From: an uncultured Bacteroidales bacterium
Lineage (GTDB): Bacteria > Bacteroidota > Bacteroidia > Bacteroidales > Bacteroidaceae
Reading direction: 5' to 3'
DNA: 45,037 nt
NCBI GenBank assembly: GCA_902778265.1
Contig: CACYXI010000008.1
Coordinates: forward strand, 1 to 45,037
Shown here: piece by piece, positions 18,031-28,063 of the stretch
Layout: each line of letters starts with the position of its first letter
Position numbering within the stretch: the first letter of the stretch is position 1
The notes under the pieces: model-generated
Database searches by the model: none
Told to the model about the DNA's origin: nothing
What the model saw: only the letters and a program-made list of their open reading frames with translations
Position numbers and translations under genes: made by a program

Positions 18031-18233
18031 ACCTAAACATAACACAAGATAACTTGCATCTACTTCTTCCTGGCAAAGTAACGGCTCTTGCACGTTTTTA
18101 TGCAGAAGATCATAACTGCACCATGCTTGAAGCTATTCGCCATATCTACTCCACTCCACTTTACAAGCAACTGAGTGATGAGAGCACCAAACTATGGCAT
18201 CTTGGAGCAGTTACGCTTTATAGTATGCTGTGA
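18027..18233 (+). CDS. Small protein of the DUF3791/DUF3990 cassette
   Basis: A 68-residue protein (MNLNITQDNLHLLLPGKV...) starting inside the stop codon of the DUF3990 gene, so it is probably translationally coupled. It appears helical, with a central LARFYAEDHNCTMLEAIRHIY and a C-terminal ETKLWHLG-like segment (here STKLWHLG). I cannot assign a family with confidence. Its place as third member of a three-gene toxin-antitoxin-like unit suggests a partner or immunity role. Confidence 0.68.
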   Translation: MNLNITQDNLHLLLPGKVTALARFYAEDHNCTMLEAIRHIYSTPLYKQLSDESTKLWHLGAVTLYSML

Positions 18234-18316
18234 TATTTCCATAGCCTTAATAATAGAATTTACATGTCAGAAAGAAAAAACATCCGTTTTCTCTTCGTAT
18301 TTCAAATTGTTTTGAG

Positions 18317-18324
18317 TATCTTTG
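18317..18324 (+). promoter_or_regulatory. -7 element upstream of hsdR
   Basis: TATCTTTG followed by CAC lies about 95 nt before the hsdR ATG. No good TTTG is found 19-21 nt upstream, so only the -7 half is supported. Confidence 0.4.
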
Positions 18325-18419
18325 CACATGGGAATTGTTTTATATTTAAGTAATGTATAAAGATACACATATTCTACAACTTCCCACATTTCCAATAATG
18401 TAGTCAGAAACCTTAAATA

Positions 18420-21152
18420 ATGGAAGTTATGAAGCCTGAACAAAAAGCCCGAAAGAAAATAGACCAGATGCTTATTGAGGCTGGTTGGGATATTTGTGAC
18501 CGTAAACACTACACTCCATTATCATCTGCTATAGCCATTGAAGAAGGCCTTCTGAAAAATAATTACGAAGCTGATTATTTGCTGTTCATTGACGGCAAGG
18601 CTATCGGTGTGCTTGAGGCAAAACGCATGGAAACACCTTTAAATGACGAGGTTTACCAGCAGGCATACAACTATACCCATATAGTGCCAGACTGGGTACC
18701 TTCATTCCTTCTACCATTACCGCTTATCTATCTGAGTAATGGCAACACTTTGCTATTCAAAGATATACGCAATGACGAAGAGCCACAAGAGCTTGACAAG
18801 ATGCACACTCCAAAGGAGATTGCAAAGATACTGGATTTGCAAGGTGAGTTCTCTGGACTTCCAGCCCTACGTCAGCATTTCGGCAATCTGAGTCTGCGCG
18901 ATTGTCAGGTAGAAGCCATACGCGAACTTGAACTATCATTCCGTCAGGGTGAAAGGCGTGCGCTCATCAATATTGCCACAGGTGCGGGCAAGACCTACAC
19001 CGCTTGCCTTGCAGCATATCGTATGCTCAACTATACCAAGATGCAGCGCATACTCTTCCTCGTTGACCGAAACAATCTCGGTGAACAGGCAGAAGGTGAA
19101 TTTTCAAGATTCCGCTTTACTGAGACAGGCGAGGCATTCAGTAATATCTTCTCCGTTGGGCGTATCACTTCAAGTAATATGCCTGACGTTAGCGTTACAA
19201 TAAGCACTATCCAACGATTATTCTCTATGCTTACTGGCGATGGTGATATAAATGACAATGACGAGGAATCTGATTTTTCTGACAACGATCAGCCAGAAGT
19301 TGAAATGCCAGAAGAAGTCACCCTCTCACACGACTATTTTGACATAATAATCGTTGACGAGTGTCATCGCTCTATATATAGCAGTTGGCGAAAGGTCTTG
19401 GAATATTTTGACACGGCTCGCATCATCGGTCTTACAGCAACTCCTGTACCTCAGACATTGGCTTTCTTCAACAAGAATATGGTCGTTGACTACACCCTTG
19501 AAAAGAGTATTGCTGATGGCGTTAACGTAGCTTCTCGCACATACCGCATCAACACAATGGCGACACAAGGAGGAGGCACAATCCATAAGGGCGATACTCC
19601 GACAAAACATTATCGCTATAATGACAAAGAGGAAATCTGGAATGTTGCAGAGGATATTCACTATGAGGCAAAGAGTCTGAACAAGGATATTGTAAATCCT
19701 ATGCAGATACGCGCAATCCTTGAAGAGTTCAAGAGTATTATCTATACCCAGCTCTATCCCGATCGAGAGCCTGATATGAACTATATCCCTAAGACTCTTA
19801 TCTTTGCACAGGACGACAACCATGCAGAGCGAATCGTCAGTATCGCAAAGGAGGTATTTGAACGCTCAGAGGATGATAACACCTTTGTCCAGAAGATAAC
19901 CTATAGCGTTGACAGCCCACGCAAGCGCATCCAACAATTCCGCACAGACCGCGATTTCCGCATAGCAGTAACCGTAACCCTTGTAGCCACAGGTACGGAT
20001 GTAAAGCCTCTGGAGATTGTAATGTTCATGCGCGATGTAGAGTCTTCCATACTCTTCACTCAGATGAAAGGTCGTGGTGTGCGCAAGATCGATGATAACG
20101 CCTTGAAGAATGTCACCCCTAATGCTGACAGCAAGGATGTTTTCTATATCATTGATTGTGTTGGCGTTACAGAACACGCTCATACCATCCCTACCCCGAC
20201 AACAGGCACAGGACACGAGCCAATCCCTACACTTGAGCAACTTCTTGAACGCATCACCCTTGGCAATGTGTCTGACGAATATCTCTACGACCTTGCCTGT
20301 CGTCTGTCACGCATCAACAATAGCAAGGCTTCTGAAGCACAGCGAAGGGCATTTGCCGAAAAAGCAGGCAAGACGATGTACGAGATAGCCACAGATATAT
20401 TCAACAAGTTAAACTCACAAGAACTTCCTGAATATCACAGCGTTAATGACAGTAATATAGAGCGTAAGCGCCTTGTGGCTCCACTTGCCAATCATCCTGA
20501 TGCCCGTGAATATCTGCTTATTATCGCTCGTGGTCATATCACGATTCTCAACCCTGGTGAGGATAAGGTCATACAAAGTGAGTTCTCTCACGAGGAAGCA
20601 GAAAATACAGCAAAAGCCTTTGCGCAATATATTGAAGAGCATAAGGATGAGATAGAAGCACTTCGCATTATCTACAACAATCAGGGCGAGCCTCTGCGTT
20701 ATGATATGCTCAAAGACTTGGAGAACAAGCTCAAAACGGCTAATCACCGCTTTGCTACTGCCTCTCTCTGGAAAACGTACTCCCTAATATATCCCGACAA
20801 AGTTACTCTTCCAAATGAGAAAGACAAGCTCGAAGCACTTACAAACATCATCCAACTTGTACGCTTCGCCCTTCAACGTCTGCAAAAGCTCGTTCCTTTC
20901 ACTCAATTCTCTCTCCAGAGGTTTGAGCTATGGTGCGGACAACACAATAACGAGAAGACAAAGCAACAGCATGACGTGCTTCTTAAAGTCATAGACTATA
21001 TAGCAGCCAATGGTTTCTGCAACATAGAAGAACTCTATGAATTTGATGCAAACTCAGCAGCACAAATCATTAGTGCTTTCGCTACGGAAGACAAGGCCGA
21101 TGAAGCCTTGGATTCTCTCGCAAGATTTATAATTTACGATCAAACAGCATAA
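18420..21152 (+). CDS. hsdR: Type I restriction enzyme, R (motor/nuclease) subunit
   Basis: HsdR (910 residues) supplies the ATP-driven translocation and DNA cleavage of a type I restriction-modification complex. The N-terminal PD-(D/E)xK nuclease is visible as D52 and E66-A-K68 (VLEAK). The helicase core has Walker A TGAGKT (187-192), DECH (313-316) and GLTATPVPQT, followed by a C-terminal HsdM-binding region similar to EcoEI-type R subunits. An acidic insertion (about 273-298) lies before the DECH box. Starts at 18420 or 18429 (MKPEQKARKK) are both possible. hsdM follows after 9 nt. Confidence 0.95.
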   Translation: MEVMKPEQKARKKIDQMLIEAGWDICDRKHYTPLSSAIAIEEGLLKNNYEADYLLFIDGKAIGVLEAKRMETPLNDEVYQQAYNYTHIVPDWVPSFLLPLPLIYLSNGNTLLFKDIRNDEEPQELDKMHTPKEIAKILDLQGEFSGLPALRQHFGNLSLRDCQVEAIRELELSFRQGERRALINIATGAGKTYTACLAAYRMLNYTKMQRILFLVDRNNLGEQAEGEFSRFRFTETGEAFSNIFSVGRITSSNMPDVSVTISTIQRLFSMLTGDGDINDNDEESDFSDNDQPEVEMPEEVTLSHDYFDIIIVDECHRSIYSSWRKVLEYFDTARIIGLTATPVPQTLAFFNKNMVVDYTLEKSIADGVNVASRTYRINTMATQGGGTIHKGDTPTKHYRYNDKEEIWNVAEDIHYEAKSLNKDIVNPMQIRAILEEFKSIIYTQLYPDREPDMNYIPKTLIFAQDDNHAERIVSIAKEVFERSEDDNTFVQKITYSVDSPRKRIQQFRTDRDFRIAVTVTLVATGTDVKPLEIVMFMRDVESSILFTQMKGRGVRKIDDNALKNVTPNADSKDVFYIIDCVGVTEHAHTIPTPTTGTGHEPIPTLEQLLERITLGNVSDEYLYDLACRLSRINNSKASEAQRRAFAEKAGKTMYEIATDIFNKLNSQELPEYHSVNDSNIERKRLVAPLANHPDAREYLLIIARGHITILNPGEDKVIQSEFSHEEAENTAKAFAQYIEEHKDEIEALRIIYNNQGEPLRYDMLKDLENKLKTANHRFATASLWKTYSLIYPDKVTLPNEKDKLEALTNIIQLVRFALQRLQKLVPFTQFSLQRFELWCGQHNNEKTKQQHDVLLKVIDYIAANGFCNIEELYEFDANSAAQIISAFATEDKADEALDSLARFIIYDQTA

Positions 21153-21158
21153 CTATAA

Positions 21159-22553
<1,395 letters not shown>

Positions 22554-22558
22554 ACAAG

Positions 22559-23890
22559 ATGGATACAAAGCGACTACGTCAACGAGTTCTCGACCTTGCT
22601 ATCCACGGTAAACTCGTTCCCCAAAACCCACAAGACGAGCCAGCCTCTGAACTTCTCAAACGCATAGCAGAAGAAAAGGAAAGACTTGTCAAAGAGGGCA
22701 AGATAAAGAAAAGCAAGAAGAAAGACAACGAAGATATTGAGGAAGTGCCATTTGAGGTACCTCAAGGGTGGGTGTGGTGCAGACTTGAAGATATATGCAC
22801 AATAAAAGGTGGAAAGCGTATCCCTGTAGGCTACACTTTTTCCGATTCTATCACGAATCACATATATATAAGGGTCAGTGATATGAAAAGAGGAACAATA
22901 TGCCTTGATGATTTGCACTATATTTCAGATGAAGTATATGAAAAAATCAAACAATACTATATTACAAAGGATGACATATACATGACTATAGTTGGCGCAA
23001 CTATAGGAAAATGTGGTCTTATCCCCAATGAACTGGACCATCAAAATTTATCAGAAAATGCAGCACGAATAATTCCCCACATTCTACAAAAAGAATACTT
23101 GCTACATTGTTTAACCGCTAATTTCTGTCAAGAACAATTTATAGGGAAATTACATCATGTTGGGGTACAAAAGATGGCATTATCAAGATTTGTAACAACT
23201 CTTATCCCTCTCCCTCCACTTGCCGAGCAACATCGCATAGTCTCAGAGGTTGAGAAATATTTCTCTTTGATTGACATTCTTGAAGAAAGTGAAAATGACC
23301 TTCAGCAGTCTATCCAAAAGGCAAAATCAAAAATCCTTGATTTAGCCATTAAGGGAAAACTCGTTGAAAAAACAGGCGAGTGGGAAGAAAAGAAACTTGG
23401 AGATATATGCAATTATGGTAAATGTATCACCGTCAACGTTGAAGATATAGCACCAGACAGTTGGGTCTTAGAACTTGAAGATATAGAAAAAGATACAGCA
23501 AGAATACAAAATCGGATTTCTCGTCAAGAAAGAGAAATAAAGGGAACAAGACATTCATTCAAAAAAGGAGATGTTCTTTATTCAAAACTTAGGACATATC
23601 TGAATAAAGTCTTAGTTGCTAAAGAGGATGGTTTTTGTACAACAGAAATAATACCGATTAAACCTAATGAATGTATAACAGCAGAATACCTTTGTCATGT
23701 AATGCGTTCTAAGTATTTCGTTGATTATACAGTTCAATGTGGATATGGAGTAAAAATGCCACGTCTAAGTACAACAGATGCAAAAAAAGCCATAATTCCT
23801 CTCCCTCCACTCGCAGAGCAAAACCAGATAGTTACAAAGATTGAGGAACTTTTCACACAATTAGACAATATAGCAGAAGCATTGAAATAA
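22559..23890 (+). CDS. hsdS: Type I restriction-modification specificity subunit
   Basis: HsdS (443 residues) recognises the bipartite target. It has two target-recognition domains (about 65-220 and 275-430), each preceded by a repeated conserved helix (LDLAIHGKLV near residue 10 and LDLAIKGKLV near residue 260) and followed by LPPLAEQ-xxIV. The two recognition domains are visibly more A/T-rich than the conserved parts, as expected for parts exchanged between strains. No second hsdS copy or recombinase is in the window, so there is no sign of phase-variable shuffling. The AbiH gene starts 1 nt after its stop. Confidence 0.95.
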   Translation: MDTKRLRQRVLDLAIHGKLVPQNPQDEPASELLKRIAEEKERLVKEGKIKKSKKKDNEDIEEVPFEVPQGWVWCRLEDICTIKGGKRIPVGYTFSDSITNHIYIRVSDMKRGTICLDDLHYISDEVYEKIKQYYITKDDIYMTIVGATIGKCGLIPNELDHQNLSENAARIIPHILQKEYLLHCLTANFCQEQFIGKLHHVGVQKMALSRFVTTLIPLPPLAEQHRIVSEVEKYFSLIDILEESENDLQQSIQKAKSKILDLAIKGKLVEKTGEWEEKKLGDICNYGKCITVNVEDIAPDSWVLELEDIEKDTARIQNRISRQEREIKGTRHSFKKGDVLYSKLRTYLNKVLVAKEDGFCTTEIIPIKPNECITAEYLCHVMRSKYFVDYTVQCGYGVKMPRLSTTDAKKAIIPLPPLAEQNQIVTKIEELFTQLDNIAEALK

Positions 23891-23891
23891 T

Positions 23892-25049
23892 ATGAATAGA
23901 CTTATCATCATAGGTAATGGATTTGACTTGGCTCATGGTCTCAAAACCAGTTATAAAGACTTTATAAACTGGTATTGGGAGCAGAGAATTGACGACCTTG
24001 TAAGCAACCATACAACAGAGTTAAAGGATTGTCTTTGTACTATATATATTACTAAAGAAAGTGGATATTCAAGTTGGTCTTCTTTCGCATCTAAAAATTT
24101 CCACTTTAAGATTTTTTATAATAAAAAAAACACAGGTCTCGATTTTTTTCAATTTATAAAAGAAAAACGCGTGTACTTTACCATCAAATACACCCATATC
24201 TTTGAAAGAATAACAAATAGTATTGAGACCAAAGGATGGGTTGATATTGAGGTCGAGTACTACGAATTACTGAAAAAGTATTCTGATAACATTGAAAAGT
24301 GCAAGGAACTCAATGAACAATTAGATTTTCTGCGAGAGAAATTGTCCCAATACTTAAATAGCTTGCCAAAATGTAAAAGGAACAATCGTATCTTCAATTT
24401 AATGACAGATATCTTTGATCCCGCTGATTTTGCTATTAGCAGTTATAAAAAAACAATAGAAACCATATGTGGATATTATAAAGAGCTAAATATAGAGTCT
24501 ATAAGACATAATACTAAAGAATTGCCCAATTGGATACCCAGGCAAATTATGCTTTTAAGTTTCAACTACACAAAAACGGTAGAGTTATATAATAATCACA
24601 ACATTTCATATAATTACATCCATGGTGAACTATCAAAACCTGACGAGATCATCTTTGGTTATGGAGATGAATTAGACAAAAACTATAACGACTTACGTGA
24701 CAAGAATGAAAACGAACTACTCAGATATATAAAATCAGTAAAGTATCTTGAAACAGGTCATTATAGAGATATGTTGAGTTTTATAGAGTCTGCACCTTTC
24801 CAAGTTTTCATTATGGGACATTCTTGTGGAAACTCTGATCGTACTCTGCTCAATACAGTATTTGAGCATGAGAATTGTGTATCAATAAAGCCTTTCTACT
24901 ATGTGAAGCCTGATGGAACTGACACATATCTGGAACTTGTACAGAACATTTCCCGAAACTTCACTAATCCAAAATTATTCCGTGATAGGGTTGTTTATAA
25001 AGAGCTATGCCAAGAACTCCCTCAATGTCCCAAAGACACTAACGAATAG
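23892..25049 (+). CDS. AbiH-family abortive infection protein
   Basis: A 385-residue protein with the AbiH N-terminal signature IIIGNGFDLAHGLKTSYKDF. Lactococcal AbiH causes abortive infection against phages; the biochemical mechanism is not established. Conserved later segments include LSFNYTKTVELY and YIHGE (about 218-255) and IMGHSCGNSDRTLL (about 308-322). The pattern resembles SIR2-like NAD-binding proteins, though that is inference. The gene starts 1 nt after hsdS and is A/T-richer than its neighbours, suggesting it joined the restriction operon by transfer. Confidence 0.88.
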   Translation: MNRLIIIGNGFDLAHGLKTSYKDFINWYWEQRIDDLVSNHTTELKDCLCTIYITKESGYSSWSSFASKNFHFKIFYNKKNTGLDFFQFIKEKRVYFTIKYTHIFERITNSIETKGWVDIEVEYYELLKKYSDNIEKCKELNEQLDFLREKLSQYLNSLPKCKRNNRIFNLMTDIFDPADFAISSYKKTIETICGYYKELNIESIRHNTKELPNWIPRQIMLLSFNYTKTVELYNNHNISYNYIHGELSKPDEIIFGYGDELDKNYNDLRDKNENELLRYIKSVKYLETGHYRDMLSFIESAPFQVFIMGHSCGNSDRTLLNTVFEHENCVSIKPFYYVKPDGTDTYLELVQNISRNFTNPKLFRDRVVYKELCQELPQCPKDTNE

Positions 25050-25073
25050 TGTTTCGCAAAGGAATACAGGCAT

Positions 25074-25484
25074 TTATATTGCTAAAAGTTGCAGGAATGT
25101 ATCAATATCAACAACCTCCACCTGTGGAAAATCTATCTGTCTGAGAATATTGAAATGATTATCCTCAGTAACAATACATTTGGCATTACTATAGATAGCA
25201 CAATCTACAAACTTATTGTCATCAGGATCTGCTTTAATAAGTTGAAACTTATACATAGGATCAACCATTATGGTGTTCTTGTTCGATAATATAGCATTAA
25301 CTATATTGACAGCAATTGTATGGTTCATCTTCTTTGTAAGTATCTCTTCATACTCAAGAAGAATCTCTGTACTAACACACCATTTAAATCTTCCGCAAAG
25401 GAAATCAATCAGAATCCTATGATATGGACTCTGACTCGGGATAGACATTAGGAGACAATTTGTGTCAATAGTAAATCTATCCAT
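25074..25484 (-). CDS. PIN-domain toxin, PIN family of toxin-antitoxin systems
   Basis: A 136-residue PIN-fold nuclease. The acidic residues expected in the active site are visible: D in FTIDTNCLL near the N-terminus, E in the YEEIL segment, D in DPDDNKFVDCA, and a further D/E in CIVTEDNHF. Such proteins cleave RNA, often tRNA or rRNA, when freed from their antitoxin. I place the start at the ATG at 25484 (MDRFTIDTN), 9 nt after the antitoxin stop; a TTG three codons upstream is possible. It is convergent with the AbiH gene. Confidence 0.85.
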   Translation of the reverse strand: MDRFTIDTNCLLMSIPSQSPYHRILIDFLCGRFKWCVSTEILLEYEEILTKKMNHTIAVNIVNAILSNKNTIMVDPMYKFQLIKADPDDNKFVDCAIYSNAKCIVTEDNHFNILRQIDFPQVEVVDIDTFLQLLAI

Positions 25485-25493
25485 CTTAGGCAA

Positions 25494-25736
25494 TTAATAA
25501 CTGGTACGCATGTGTTCGTGCTTCCACTCTTCAATAGTGGATTCACCAACCATTCCCTCACTCCACAACCGATCTGCTTCTCTGATAGCCTTCTCTGCAA
25601 AATAATTAGAGAGGAGATCGCTGATTTCAGACATTTCCTGATCATCCTGAACATGACTCATCAGGTTGATAACCTTCAGCTGATATGGTGAGAATGTTTT
25701 CGTTGCTGCTATCATATTGTCACAAGTATTAAACAT
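25494..25736 (-). CDS. Putative antitoxin partner of the PIN toxin
   Basis: An 80-residue protein encoded directly upstream of the PIN toxin on the same strand. It is acidic and helical, with a central QEMSEISDLLSNYFAEKAIREADRLWSEG and a C-terminal TIEEWKHEHMRTSY that may wrap the toxin. No DNA-binding domain is obvious. The antitoxin role is inferred from gene order and size. Its predicted transcription start lies only about 7 nt before the ATG. Confidence 0.78.
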   Translation of the reverse strand: MFNTCDNMIAATKTFSPYQLKVINLMSHVQDDQEMSEISDLLSNYFAEKAIREADRLWSEGMVGESTIEEWKHEHMRTSY

Positions 25737-25749
25737 TATTATTTGCTTG

Positions 25750-25781
25750 CAAATTTATACATTTTCCATGTATTATGCAAA
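25750..25781 (-). promoter_or_regulatory. Promoter for the antitoxin-PIN toxin operon
   Basis: On the minus strand TTTG (25778-25781) and TAAATTTG (25750-25757) are spaced by exactly 20 nt. Initiation near 25743 would give a leader of about 7 nt before the antitoxin ATG at 25736. Confidence 0.68.
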
Positions 25782-26102
25782 ATTTCGAGCTAAAATCCAT
25801 CATTTTTTTACAGAATTGCAAAATATTAGATAAAAATCCTCGTGATCAAGCCTTCTTCAACAACAATAACAATTACAATAATTACAATAAAAAATGTACA
25901 CTCTTATCTATGAACCCTCAAATAAACATATCAGAGAGGGGGTAAGATGGATAATAGTATGCATCTAAAAATTAATTGTAATTGTAATTATTCGGCCTGT
26001 ACGGATTAAAAAAATTAATGCGAAGAGTTTTATCGTTCATTACTTTCCTGTGGTTAGTGGGTCTTCTACAAATCTCCGTGCTTTCCGTGTTCTGAAAAAT
26101 GT

Positions 26103-26398
26103 GGTGTAATAGTTGGTGTAATACTATTTTTCAAAAAGTTTTTAACGCCGAGTATTACACCTTTGCAGTTTTGAGTATATTAAACATTTAAGTATCAATC
26201 CGTTTACTTTGGTGTAATACCCCCGAAAGTATTACACCAGTATTACACCAAATAGCCCGAAATGGTGTAATACTTTCGGGGGGTATTACACCTCATCTAA
26301 CGTACTGATAATCAACAAAAATATCACTCATAACCCCAAAAGGTGTAATACCCTCTTAAAAAACTTTTTGATTTTTTTCTTTGCAAGGGTATTACACC
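26103..26398. repeat. Cluster of ten GGTGTAATAC motifs in both orientations
   Basis: Forward copies are at 26103 (last base differs), 26115, 26211, 26264 and 26342. Reverse copies (GTATTACACC) are at 26152, 26229, 26240, 26283 and 26389. Several form hairpins: 26211-26238, 26264-26292 and 26342-26398, the last with 13-bp arms. Spacing is irregular. Confidence 0.9.
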
Positions 26399-26447
26399 AA
26401 CCTATTACATCCGCTCGTCCTTCGCTCTTCCTTCGCTATAAGTCCGT

Positions 26448-26511
26448 ACCAAAGTCGGTGGAAGTCCGCTCCATAGAATAGGCGAGAAATGGGACTTGCA
26501 CCGACTTTGGT
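26448..26511. repeat. Hairpin element B, copy 1
   Basis: Perfect 13-bp arms (26448-26460 and 26499-26511) enclose 38 nt. The stretch 26462-26497 matches 27866-27901 at 31 of 36 positions, including an uninterrupted GAATAGGCGAGAAATGGGA. Confidence 0.75.
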
Positions 26512-26787
26512 AGGGAATTACATAGGAGTTGCGATTTAATCAACGAGAGTTCGACAGATCGCAATAACCTTTTATCCACTGCGTGGAGCTACACGAGATT
26601 TGTCGCAGACCCACTGACCATAGGGAGGTAACTGACGTTTATTATTGTCAGTTAAAAGCAGCTTACTGCCAGACAATTATAATTGGCCGAATTCACGTTA
26701 TTTTTTTGTATTACTCATGCAAGGTTTCTTAATCTCGTGCATTATATGAATGTAAACATTATTTTATTAAACCAAACAGTAAAGAAT

Positions 26788-27243
26788 ATGAAATCAAAAG
26801 TGTTTTTATGGGTGAGTCTGTTACTACTCAGTTTGACATGCCTTAGCAGTTGCAGCGAAGATGAAGATGACAATTATGCAGACCAATCTGGTATTATCGG
26901 AACATGGTATCTAATTGGTGCATCTGATGGTTGGGGTGGTTATAATCAATACAACGAAGGGGAGGTAATCATTATTTTCTCCCAAAATGGTGAGATGAGT
27001 GTTATCAACACGAGGGATGATCAACAACCTATTGCAACAGGCACACGTCCGTACTATTTAACAGACGTGGAGAAATCCATATACACTAATGAACCAAGAC
27101 AAGGTGTAAATTGGGGATCTCTCACATATAGCCTCACTTTCGAGAATGGAAAACTTGGGCTTAATCCAGAAGCATTTGATGCTCCAGGATATACCCTGAA
27201 AAGAACAACGAAGAGCGAAGCCCTAAAGTGGAGCATGCATTGA
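26788..27243 (+). CDS. Small putative lipoprotein
   Basis: A 151-residue protein with an SPII signal (MKSKVFLWVSLLLLSLTCLSSC, lipidated Cys near residue 22) followed by an acidic EDEDDNYAD linker. The mature part (GIIGTWYLIGASDGWGGY...) resembles the lipocalin-like or DUF4488-type small lipoproteins common in Bacteroidales: a GTW near the start, then short beta strands. I cannot name its function. The frame extends upstream to 26683 but the ATG at 26788 gives a proper signal peptide. It stands alone between two repeat-rich regions and no promoter was recognised. Confidence 0.72.
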   Translation: MKSKVFLWVSLLLLSLTCLSSCSEDEDDNYADQSGIIGTWYLIGASDGWGGYNQYNEGEVIIIFSQNGEMSVINTRDDQQPIATGTRPYYLTDVEKSIYTNEPRQGVNWGSLTYSLTFENGKLGLNPEAFDAPGYTLKRTTKSEALKWSMH

Positions 27244-27323
27244 GCGTATTTATGCTCTCAACCACAGCAATGAATCATACGTCTGCGTGAAGCGAAGGGA
27301 AAATAACTAAATGCACAGAAAAA

Positions 27324-27532
27324 TTTTTATAATCAAGAATTAGAGAATTTGAGAAGGTTTAGCTCGACGGCCGAAGGGAAAGTCAATTTTTCTTTTGAAT
27401 TTATAAGAATTTGAGAAAGGTCGCATACGCTCCTGTTAATCACGGCTATTCTCAATGCTACGCAAGTAGCAAAATTCTCTCTTTCGCATTAATTCAAAAA
27501 ATCTCTAATTCTCTAATTCTTGATTATAAAAA
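27324..27532. repeat. Element A, copy 1, with 26-bp terminal inverted repeats
   Basis: Perfect 26-bp inverted repeats at 27324-27349 and 27507-27532 bound a 209-bp element without coding capacity. The inside includes GAGAAAGGTCGCATACGCTC (27413-27432) and GCTACGCAAGTAGCAAAATT. A related copy is at 29702-29897. It resembles a non-autonomous repeat of MITE type, but no target-site duplication was established. Confidence 0.8.
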
Positions 27533-27606
27533 TAAATTTGATCACATACTTAACAACGAAATTTGTTATATAGAAGACATAACATCAAACCACGCAGGGA
27601 GAAAAA

Positions 27607-27706
27607 CAACGAATTGAACGAATTTAAACGAATATACATTTGAGAAATGCAACCCATAATAAATTTGGGTGCAAGAGACATTTCGTTTAATTCGTTAAAT
27701 TCGTTG
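27607..27706. repeat. Imperfect palindrome
   Basis: Arms 27607-27632 and 27682-27706 are complementary with one indel and one mismatch. They are built from near-tandem AACGAATT units around a 49-nt centre. No gene is present. Confidence 0.75.
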
Positions 27707-27865
27707 TTGATTTTTTTCACATTAATGACGCATTAATTTTTCCTTTGAACACGGAATACACAGAACAAACGAAACTTTTCGTTTCTTTCGTGCTTTTAGT
27801 GTTCAGAAAAAAGTTTTTCATACTCGTATTTTTCATCTGCTTCAGGTTCACTTCAAATCCGTTCC

Positions 27866-27997
27866 AAGTCCCTTTCATGGAATAGGCGAGAAATGGGAGT
27901 TACATGGGAGGTACATAGGAGGTGCAAGGGAAGAAAGAACAAGGTAATTAATGTGAGTTCTACCAATTGCAACAAGTTGCTTTTAACTGACAATAAT
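27866..27997. repeat. Element B, diverged copy 2
   Basis: 27866-27901 matches 26462-26497, and 27974-27997 is an inverted match to 26641-26664. The piece is therefore a rearranged relative of the region upstream of the small lipoprotein gene, so repeats of this kind flank that gene on both sides. Confidence 0.65.
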
Positions 27998-28063
27998 TCT
28001 TCGCAAGCTCAGGCACTACGTGGAGTCCCAATCTACGCAATTTTTTCCATAAATTTTCATTTT

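Larger units (their letters stand above)
25782..26787. repeat. Repeat-rich intergenic region next to the defence island
   Basis: There is no convincing gene in this kilobase. It holds a CAATTACAATAATTACAAT stretch near 25870 with a complementary AATTGTAATTGTAATTATT near 25972. It also holds the GGTGTAATAC cluster (26103-26398), a 24-bp motif at 26052-26075 with an inverted copy at 26596-26619, and a hairpin element at 26448-26511 with relatives near 27866. The segment 26641-26664 is repeated inverted at 27974-27997. It looks like accumulated short repeats rather than a decayed gene. Confidence 0.7.

Noticed and set aside
22559-23890. Phase-variable hsdS inversion system.
   Set aside because: Only one hsdS is present, with no inverted partial copy or tyrosine recombinase in the window.
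26103-26398. Possible CRISPR array.
   Set aside because: Repeats are only 10 bp, occur in both orientations and are irregularly spaced; no cas genes are present.
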